Positions 14,641 through 19,461 of a stretch of 19,461 nucleotides of DNA are shown piece by piece. This DNA is from an uncultured Collinsella sp. (GTDB lineage: Bacteria > Actinomycetota > Coriobacteriia > Coriobacteriales > Coriobacteriaceae). The first letter of the stretch is position 1; every line of letters begins with the position of its first letter. The notes beneath the pieces are model-generated. The model was not told the DNA's origin, did not search any database, and worked only from the letters and a program-made list of their open reading frames with translations. The position numbers were made by a program, and so were the translations under genes. The DNA lies in contig CAUAGV010000012.1 in assembly GCA_958428675.1 (NCBI GenBank), positions 1 through 19,461 on the forward strand, read 5' to 3'.

Positions 14641-14668
14641 AGTATACACGCGCGGGTTTCTGCTGCAA
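14641..14668 (-). promoter_or_regulatory. probable rplS promoter
   Basis: TTGCAG (14668-14663) and TATACT (14646-14641) are separated by 16 bases on the minus strand. The -10 matches five of six consensus positions; the -35 is weaker. Transcription would start near 14634, giving a leader of about 62 bases. Confidence 0.62.
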
Positions 14669-14713
14669 GAACAATTTTTTACGCAGACAAAAAGACAAAA
14701 CCCGCACATGATA

Positions 14714-14743
14714 ACCGCCCGCCTCACGAATGAGACGGGCGGT
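14714..14743 (-). terminator. strong hairpin after ppdK, probable terminator
   Basis: ACCGCCCGTCTCA-TTCG-TGAGGCGGGCGGT is a 13-bp stem with one T-G pair and a TTCG loop, 38 bases after the ppdK stop. Only TTATCAT follows immediately, although T-rich sequence (GGGTTTTGTCTTTTTG) comes soon after. It may terminate weakly or stabilise the 3' end of the ppdK message. Confidence 0.6.
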
Positions 14744-14781
14744 ATGAAGGGGGACTACGCTAGGCGTCTAAACGCTAAACG

Positions 14782-17532
14782 CTAGGCGGAACGCTTGGCC
14801 TCGAGCTTGGCCTGAGCGGCAGCCAGGCGTGCGAGGGGCACGCGATAGGGCGAGCAGGACACGTAGTCCACGTCGGCCACGTTAAACAGGCCCTTGATGG
14901 ACTTGGGGTCGCCGCCGTGCTCGCCGCACACGCCAAAGTGCATGTCGGAATTGGTGGCGCGACCCTTCTCCACGGCCATGCGCACGAGCTCGAGAACCGC
15001 CGTGTCGATGGTCTCGAAGGGATTCTCCTTCAAGATCTTCTTGTGCAGGTACAGCGGAATGAACTTGGCCTCGGCATCGTCGCGGGAGAAGCCAAAGGTC
15101 GTCTGGGTAAGGTCGTTGGTGCCAAAGCAGAAGAAGTCGGCGTGCTGGGCGATCTCGTCGGCGACCATGCAGGCGCGCGGCAGCTCGAGCATCGTGCCCA
15201 CGGGAATGTTGAGCTCGACGCCCTCCTCGGCGGAAACCTTGGCGATGACACGCTCGATGACCTCGCGGGTCTGGACATGCTCTGCCGTGATGGAAACGAG
15301 CGGAACCATGATCTCGGGGCGTGGGTCGACACCCTCCTTGATAAGGCGGGCAGCAGCCGTGGCGACGGCGCGAACCTGCATGAGCGGCAGATCGCTAAAG
15401 ACGACGGACAGGCGCACACCACGCAGGCCGAGCATCGGGTTGGACTCGACCATGCCGTCGATACGACGCAGGCGGGCGCGCAGGGCAGTGAGCTCCTTCT
15501 CGGGAGCGCCGGCGGCCTCCTTCTTGGTGATGGCGACCTCGAGCTCGCGGGGATCGTCCAGGAACTCGTGCAGCGGCGGATCGAGCAGGCGAACGACCAC
15601 ATCGCGACCGGACATGGTCTTGAACATGGCCAGGAAGTCCTCGGTCTGAACCTTGAGCAGATCGGCCAGGGCCTGCTGCTTCACGGTCTCTTCGTCAGAC
15701 AGGATAAAGCTCTGGATGATGTTCTTACGATCGCCCAGGAACATGTGCTCGGTGCGGCACAGACCGATGGCCTCGGCGCCAAACTCAAGCGCGAGCGCGG
15801 CATCCTCGGGGTTGTCGGCATTGACGCGCACGTGGTTGGCGTGACCGCCGGTCTCGTCCAGTCGAATCTCGTCGGCCCAGGACAGGATGGTGTCCAAGTC
15901 GCCGGTGAGCTCTGCAGAGACCAAGTCGACCGCACCGTCGACAACGATGCCCTGGGTACCGTCGACGGAGATGATGTCGCCCTCGTGCAGTACGCGGTCG
16001 CTGCCCTCAATGCGCACAACCTTCTCGGCCGCGCCGATATGGAAACGCTCGACACCGCAGACGCAGGGGGTACCCATGCCGCGAGCGATAACGGCGGCGT
16101 GGCTCGTCTTGCCACCGTGGCTGGTCAGGATGCCCTCGGCGGCAACCATGCCCTTCAGGTCGTCGGGGTTGGTCTCCCAGCGAACCAGAATGACCTTGTG
16201 GCCCTCGGCGGAACGCGCGACGGCGTCATCGCTCGAGAACACGACCTCGCCCACGGCGGCACCGGGGCTGGCGTTCAGACCACTGGCCAGCGCCTCGTAC
16301 TTCTTGGAGGCGTCGAACTGCGGGTGCAGGAGCTGGTCAAGCTGTGCGGGGTCGATGCGGCTCACGGCCTCCTCGCGGGTGATCAGGCCCTCCTCGACCA
16401 TCTCGATGGCGATACGCAGGGCGGCGGTGGCGGTACGCTTGCCCACGCGGGTCTGGAGCATCCAGAGCTTGCCCTGCTCGATGGTGAACTCGATATCGCA
16501 CATGTCGCGGTAATGATCCTCGAGCGTCAGGAACACGCGCTCGAGCTCCTCGCCTGCGGACTCGAGGCCCGGGGTAGTCTTGAGGTCGGCGATGGGCTCG
16601 GTGTTGCGGATGCCGGCGACAACGTCCTCGCCCTGGGCGTTCACCAAGAAGTCGCCGTAGAACTCCTTGGTGCCATCGGCCGGGTTGCGCGTAAAGGCGA
16701 CGCCGGTCGCGGAGGTCTCGCCCTTGTTACCAAAAGCCATGGCCTGAACGTTGACGGCGGTACCGAGCTCGTCGGAGATACCATGCTGCTTGCGGTAAAT
16801 GCACGCACGCTCGTTCATCCAGCTGCCAAAGACAGCCTGGATGGCAAGGCGCAGCTGAAGCTCCGGGTCGTGCGGGAAGACAGGCTTGCCGTCGGCGACC
16901 TCGAGCTCGGGGTACAGGGCGGCATCAACGTTCTCGGAGAAGATGCCCTTGAAGGTCTCGACGAGATCCTGCAGGTCCTCGGCCGAAAGCTCGGAATCGA
17001 CGCGAACGCCGGCGACCAGGCGTGCCTGGGTCAGAGCGTTCTCGAACAGGTCGGCGTCGACGCCCATAACGACGTTGGAGAACATCTGGATAAAGCGGCG
17101 GTAGCTATCCCAGGCAAAACGCGGGTTTTGCGTCTGGGCGATAAGGCCCTGAACGGAATCGTCATTGAGGCCCAGGTTGAGGACTGTGTCCATCATGCCG
17201 GGCATGGAGAACGGAGCGCCCGAGCGAACCGATACGAGCAGCGGATCGGAGGCATCGCCGAGCTTTTTGCCGCAGCGGGCCTCGAGGTCGGCCTCGGCGG
17301 CAACGATCTCATCGAGTGCGCCTTCGGGCCAGACGTTGCCGGCACCGGAGTACTCGACACAGGTCTGGCAGGTAATGGTAAAGCCACCGGGAACCGGCAG
17401 ACCGATGCGGCTCATCTCGGCAAGGTTTGCGCCTTTGCCGCCAAGCACGAAGTTCATGGACTTGTCGCCCTCGGTGACACAGGTGCCCTGGGCGTCGGTT
17501 CCAAAACGGTAAACCCTCTTGCAATCGCTCAC
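14782..17532 (-). CDS. ppdK: pyruvate, phosphate dikinase
   Basis: PPDK interconverts pyruvate, ATP and phosphate with PEP, AMP and pyrophosphate. The 916-residue protein has the N-terminal ATP-grasp domain (KGANLAEMSRIGLPVPGGF at 33-51, SVRSGAPFSMPGMMDTVLNL at 101-120, ATGVAFTRNP), the swivelling phosphohistidine domain with GGKTSHAAVIARGMGTP (473-489; catalytic H478), and the C-terminal PEP/pyruvate barrel with IGLCRTEHMF, ESNPMLGLRG and FGVCGEHGGDP (C869). T476 is the position expected to be phosphorylated by the regulatory protein. The start is GTG at 17532, with AAGGGGA 6 bases upstream. It lies 326 bases after ppsR, with a shared GNRA hairpin upstream of both ribosome binding sites. In anaerobes PPDK can act in glycolysis as well as gluconeogenesis; direction is not visible from sequence. 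Confidence 0.98.
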   Translation of the reverse strand: MSDCKRVYRFGTDAQGTCVTEGDKSMNFVLGGKGANLAEMSRIGLPVPGGFTITCQTCVEYSGAGNVWPEGALDEIVAAEADLEARCGKKLGDASDPLLVSVRSGAPFSMPGMMDTVLNLGLNDDSVQGLIAQTQNPRFAWDSYRRFIQMFSNVVMGVDADLFENALTQARLVAGVRVDSELSAEDLQDLVETFKGIFSENVDAALYPELEVADGKPVFPHDPELQLRLAIQAVFGSWMNERACIYRKQHGISDELGTAVNVQAMAFGNKGETSATGVAFTRNPADGTKEFYGDFLVNAQGEDVVAGIRNTEPIADLKTTPGLESAGEELERVFLTLEDHYRDMCDIEFTIEQGKLWMLQTRVGKRTATAALRIAIEMVEEGLITREEAVSRIDPAQLDQLLHPQFDASKKYEALASGLNASPGAAVGEVVFSSDDAVARSAEGHKVILVRWETNPDDLKGMVAAEGILTSHGGKTSHAAVIARGMGTPCVCGVERFHIGAAEKVVRIEGSDRVLHEGDIISVDGTQGIVVDGAVDLVSAELTGDLDTILSWADEIRLDETGGHANHVRVNADNPEDAALALEFGAEAIGLCRTEHMFLGDRKNIIQSFILSDEETVKQQALADLLKVQTEDFLAMFKTMSGRDVVVRLLDPPLHEFLDDPRELEVAITKKEAAGAPEKELTALRARLRRIDGMVESNPMLGLRGVRLSVVFSDLPLMQVRAVATAAARLIKEGVDPRPEIMVPLVSITAEHVQTREVIERVIAKVSAEEGVELNIPVGTMLELPRACMVADEIAQHADFFCFGTNDLTQTTFGFSRDDAEAKFIPLYLHKKILKENPFETIDTAVLELVRMAVEKGRATNSDMHFGVCGEHGGDPKSIKGLFNVADVDYVSCSPYRVPLARLAAAQAKLEAKRSA

Positions 17533-17548
17533 GATACTTCCCCTTCAA

Positions 17549-17562
17549 TGCGCTTACGCGCA
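17549..17562 (-). repeat. GNRA-loop hairpin before the ppdK ribosome binding site (copy 2)
   Basis: TGCGC-GTAA-GCGCA on the minus strand is a perfect 5-bp stem with a GTAA (GNRA-type) loop. It ends 16 bases before the ppdK GTG and just before the AAGGGGA element. The same 14 bases occur in the ppsR leader at 18748-18761. Confidence 0.85.
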
Positions 17563-17654
17563 CGACCGTGGTAACGAATCGACCCGCCGGATGCGGGCCG
17601 TGAGGGAACTATACGGCGGGTTTTGGACAGGCTTGAGCAGAGGGTGCGCGGTTT

Positions 17655-17692
17655 GGTAAACGTGCTAAAACCGGCGGTAAACGGTAGGTAAA
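17655..17692. repeat. three phased GGTAAA repeats upstream of ppdK
   Basis: GGTAAA occurs at 17655, 17676 and 17687 on the plus strand (TTTACC on the coding strand); the first two are identical for eight bases, GGTAAACG. The steps of 21 and 11 bases correspond to about two turns and one turn of DNA. GGTTACC follows at 17696-17702. They could be binding sites for a regulator of ppdK. Confidence 0.5.
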
Positions 17693-17700
17693 GGTGGTTA

Positions 17701-17724
17701 CCTTATGAAGATACCACTATAAGG
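17701..17724. repeat. operator-like dyad CCTTAT-N12-ATAAGG
   Basis: A perfect 6-base inverted repeat separated by 12 bases, overlapping a TATAGT hexamer on the minus strand. Possible operator of the ppdK control region; no partner protein can be named. Confidence 0.35.
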
Positions 17725-17799
17725 AAAATGCAGGTCGGATGCGATGTTTTTGCTAAATCGCTTTACCATATATCAGCATTATTTCCAAGTATTCTCTTT

Positions 17800-17836
17800 G
17801 GGCAGCTAAAAGAGCCCCGTCCCAAATTAGCTACCC
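17800..17836. repeat. 10-bp stem hairpin after ppsR
   Basis: GGGCAGCTAA and TTAGCTACCC on the plus strand pair with one mismatch (a G-T pair in the minus-strand RNA) around a 17-base loop. It lies 23 bases after the ppsR stop. No T tract follows on the minus strand, so a classical terminator is not supported; RNA 3' end stabilisation is possible. Confidence 0.5.
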
Positions 17837-17862
17837 AAACAACCTTGTCCCAAGTGAGCTAC
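17815..17862. repeat. pair of 20-base direct repeats at the end of ppsR
   Basis: CCCCGTCCCAAATTAGCTAC (17815-17834) and CCTTGTCCCAAGTGAGCTAC (17843-17862) match at 16 of 20 positions with a 28-base period. The second copy covers the ppsR stop codon. Function unknown. Confidence 0.7.
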
Positions 17863-18734
17863 TTTTGTTGAGCGCGGCGGGCGGCACGGCGGGCCCTGGC
17901 TTCCTGGATCTCCTCGAGGTGGGCAATGATCTCGGCAGCGCTTTCCTCGATGGCTTTGCCGTCGGTACGCACAACAAAGCAGCCTAAGCGCTTCATGAGT
18001 GCACGGGCTTCCTCAAGCTCGCTGCGCACACTCTCGGGCTCGGCATAGGAGCCGGCAACGGCACGGGCGTAGTCATCGCCCAAGCGACTATCGCGAATTT
18101 CGGAAATCACATCGACGGTCGAGATCAGACCAAACAACCGCATCGGGTCAACCTCGTAAATCGACTTCGGCGGCTCCATGCCATGCGCCAGTGGGACATT
18201 GGCGACCTTGTAGCCCTGATAGGCTAAATACATCGACAGCGGCGTCTTGGATGTACGCGACACACCCAGCAGCACGATATCGGCACCCGACAGATCGTCG
18301 CAACCGCGCCCGTCATCGTGCTCAACGAAATACTCCATGGCCTCGATACGATGGAAATAGCGGTCATCGGTCTTGTGAATCACGCCCGCAACGCACTTGG
18401 GCGGCACACCGATGAGCGACGACAGCACGGCAAGCGTCGGGCCGATCAGGTCGACCGAACGGATATGCAGCATACCCAGGTAATCGAGCACGCGGGCGCG
18501 AAGCGCCGGATCGACAACGGTATGGAACACGGCGACATCGCGATGGTCGGCATCGACGCGCGGCCCCACAAATGACTTGACCTGCTCCACGGAGGTCACC
18601 TTGGGCAGGCGCAAAACGCGAAAAGCCCCTTCATCAAATTGCCCGGACGCCGCAAGCACCACCTCACAAGCGGTATCGCCGAGCGAGTCGGAGATAACGA
18701 TAACGGTGGGACGAACGGCGACCGGGCAATCCAT
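17859..18734 (-). CDS. ppsR: pyruvate, phosphate dikinase regulatory protein (bifunctional kinase/phosphorylase)
   Basis: Members of this family (DUF299/PDRP) inactivate PPDK or PEP synthase by ADP-dependent threonine phosphorylation and reactivate it by phosphate-dependent dephosphorylation. The 291-residue protein has the conserved start VIVISDSLGDTA (11-22), the middle block IGPTLAVLSSLIGVPP, KTDDRYFHRIEAMEYFVEHDDG (121-142) and the P-loop-like LLGVSRTSKTPLSMYLA (155-171). It also has GYKVANVPL and PMRLFGLISTVD. The last 20 or so residues are rich in Arg and Ala. ATG at 18734 has AAAGGAG 6 bases upstream. It lies 34 bases after glyS, probably co-transcribed, and ppdK is the next gene, so PPDK rather than PEP synthase is the likely target. 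The leader contains the same GNRA hairpin as ppdK. Confidence 0.96.
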   Translation of the reverse strand: MDCPVAVRPTVIVISDSLGDTACEVVLAASGQFDEGAFRVLRLPKVTSVEQVKSFVGPRVDADHRDVAVFHTVVDPALRARVLDYLGMLHIRSVDLIGPTLAVLSSLIGVPPKCVAGVIHKTDDRYFHRIEAMEYFVEHDDGRGCDDLSGADIVLLGVSRTSKTPLSMYLAYQGYKVANVPLAHGMEPPKSIYEVDPMRLFGLISTVDVISEIRDSRLGDDYARAVAGSYAEPESVRSELEEARALMKRLGCFVVRTDGKAIEESAAEIIAHLEEIQEARARRAARRAQQK

Positions 18735-18747
18735 GCGGGGCTCCTTT

Positions 18748-18761
18748 TGCGCTTACGCGCA
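18748..18761 (-). repeat. GNRA-loop hairpin before the ppsR ribosome binding site (copy 1)
   Basis: TGCGC-GTAA-GCGCA on the minus strand, identical to the copy in front of ppdK. It ends 13 bases before the ppsR ATG and directly abuts AAAGGAG. Almost half of the 34-base glyS-ppsR gap is this element. Confidence 0.85.
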
Positions 18762-18768
18762 GGCTGGC

Positions 18769-19461
18769 TTATTTTTTGCGGGCAAGCTCACCGATGTTGG
18801 CGATGCCGGAGAAAACGGCCTCGAAGCGGTTGAGCAGCTTAAGGCGATTATCGCGGAGCTGCTCGTCCTTGTCCATGACCATAACCTCGTCGAAGAAGCG
18901 GTCGATGGGGGCACGCAGAGCTGCAAGGGCGGCAAATGCGGCCGGGTAATCCTCGGCGGCAAGGGCGGCATCAACAGCGGTCTGAGCGGCCTCGGAGGCG
19001 TCGGCGAGCGCAAGCTCGACCTCGCCCATCAGGCTGCGGTCATACTCCGCACCCAGCTCGGGCTTGGAGATATGCGCGGCGCGGGCATAGGCGGTCGCCA
19101 GGTTGTCGAACGTCTCAGCGTCGTTCTTGCGGGCCTCGTCGAGGGCGGCGCAGCGGGCAAAGAAGACGGACGGGGCGATGATGTGCACCGCGGAGACGGC
19201 GGCGACGGTATCGGCCGGAATCTTTTCGTCGCGGGCCATGCTCACCAGGCGGCCATGGAAGAAGTCACGAACCTGCTGGGCGACCTCGGCGGCGTCGAAC
19301 TCAATGCCCTGCTCACTGTAGAGTTCGAGGGCAAAGTCGATGAGCGACGTGGGGTCGATCGGCAGACGGTCGCGCAGGATGTTGATAATGCCGATAGCGG
19401 CACGACGCAGCGCGTAGGGGTCGGAGGAGCCGGTCGGAGGCTCGCCGATGGCAAAGATACC
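18769..19461 (-). CDS. glyS: glycyl-tRNA synthetase beta subunit, C-terminal part
   Basis: GlyS is the tRNA-binding beta subunit of the alpha2beta2 bacterial glycyl-tRNA synthetase. The frame is open from the window edge and gives 230 C-terminal residues of a subunit of about 690. The visible part starts with the conserved PPTGSSDPYALRRAAIGIIN block, followed by the helical anticodon-binding (DALR-like) domain: FALELYSEQG, DFFHGRL, YDRSLMGEVELALADA and the terminal FFDEVMVMDKDEQLRDNRLK then LLNRF pattern. It ends with ELARKK. The partner glyQ would be expected upstream, outside the window. ppsR follows after 34 bases and is probably in the same transcript. Confidence 0.97.
   Translation of the reverse strand, partial: GIFAIGEPPTGSSDPYALRRAAIGIINILRDRLPIDPTSLIDFALELYSEQGIEFDAAEVAQQVRDFFHGRLVSMARDEKIPADTVAAVSAVHIIAPSVFFARCAALDEARKNDAETFDNLATAYARAAHISKPELGAEYDRSLMGEVELALADASEAAQTAVDAALAAEDYPAAFAALAALRAPIDRFFDEVMVMDKDEQLRDNRLKLLNRFEAVFSGIANIGELARKK

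Larger units (their letters stand above)
17533..17858 (-). promoter_or_regulatory. ppsR-ppdK intergenic region
   Basis: These 326 bases contain no convincing gene. From the ppsR side they hold a 20-base direct repeat and a 10-bp stem hairpin (17800-17836), an AT-rich stretch (17725-17800), a CCTTAT/ATAAGG dyad (17701-17724), three GGTAAA repeats (17655-17692), an inverted repeat CCCGCCG/CGGCGGG (17583-17620) and the hairpin before the ppdK ribosome binding site (17549-17562). On the minus strand possible -10 hexamers TATAGT occur at 17720-17715 and 17613-17608, both without a good -35, which would fit activator-dependent transcription of ppdK. Confidence 0.5.

Noticed and set aside
14917..17574. 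An 885-residue plus-strand open frame opposite ppdK
   Set aside because: It is the reverse-complement shadow of a long GC-rich gene. It has no recognisable domain, and ppdK on the other strand has complete family motifs.
17583..17620. Plus-strand terminator formed by CCCGCCG/CGGCGGG followed by TTTT
   Set aside because: No plus-strand gene exists to be terminated. The 24-base loop is long, and the repeat more likely belongs to the ppdK control region or is chance in GC-rich DNA.
1..19461. CRISPR array, tRNA/rRNA genes, insertion sequence or prophage genes
   Set aside because: No regularly spaced repeats, no cloverleaf or rRNA sequence, and no transposase or phage genes were found. The tyrosine recombinase is of the housekeeping Xer type in a conserved neighbourhood, not an integrase beside an attachment site.

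Overview
The window is a GC-rich bacterial chromosome segment in which every convincing gene lies on the minus strand, so transcription runs from the high coordinates to the low ones. Gene content, GC-rich codon use, frequent GTG/TTG starts and the combination of PPDK with its regulatory protein suggest a Coriobacteriia-type actinobacterium (Collinsella-like). That placement is inferred from overall resemblance, not from a database search. The region is conserved core genome; no prophage, insertion sequence, CRISPR array, tRNA or rRNA was found. || Layout in transcription order. (1) 19461-17533: the 3' part of glyS, then ppsR (PPDK regulatory kinase/phosphatase), then a 326-base gap with dyads and repeats. 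(2) 17532-14782: ppdK. (3) 14571-13348: rplS with its own promoter and leader hairpin, a terminator, then rnhB and a strong terminator. (4) 13158-7949: the tightly overlapping DNA/tRNA-processing cluster yraN-comM-dprA-trmFO-xer. (5) 7899-6028: a promoter, a 134-base leader, rpsB, tsf and a terminator. (6) 6006-1: pyrH-frr-uppS-cdsA-dxr-rseP-ispG, with gaps of at most 13 bases or overlaps; ispG runs off the window edge. || How the genes work together. The last operon joins nucleotide supply and ribosome recycling (pyrH, frr) to the MEP isoprenoid pathway (dxr, ispG), its use in the undecaprenyl carrier (uppS), phospholipid precursor synthesis (cdsA) and a membrane site-2 protease (rseP). PpsR is expected to switch PPDK on and off by phosphorylating the threonine two residues before the PPDK catalytic histidine. 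The comM-dprA pair suggests DNA uptake or recombination processing, and Xer chromosome dimer resolution. || The most unusual signals are: a winged-helix-like insertion in the cytoplasmic loop of RseP; a 14-base GNRA-type hairpin repeated exactly just upstream of the ribosome binding sites of both ppsR and ppdK; a Xer recombinase whose conserved N-terminus extends 26 codons beyond any ATG/GTG/TTG, to an ATA overlapping the previous stop; helically phased GGTAAA repeats upstream of ppdK; and a near-duplicate 20-base direct repeat at the end of ppsR.
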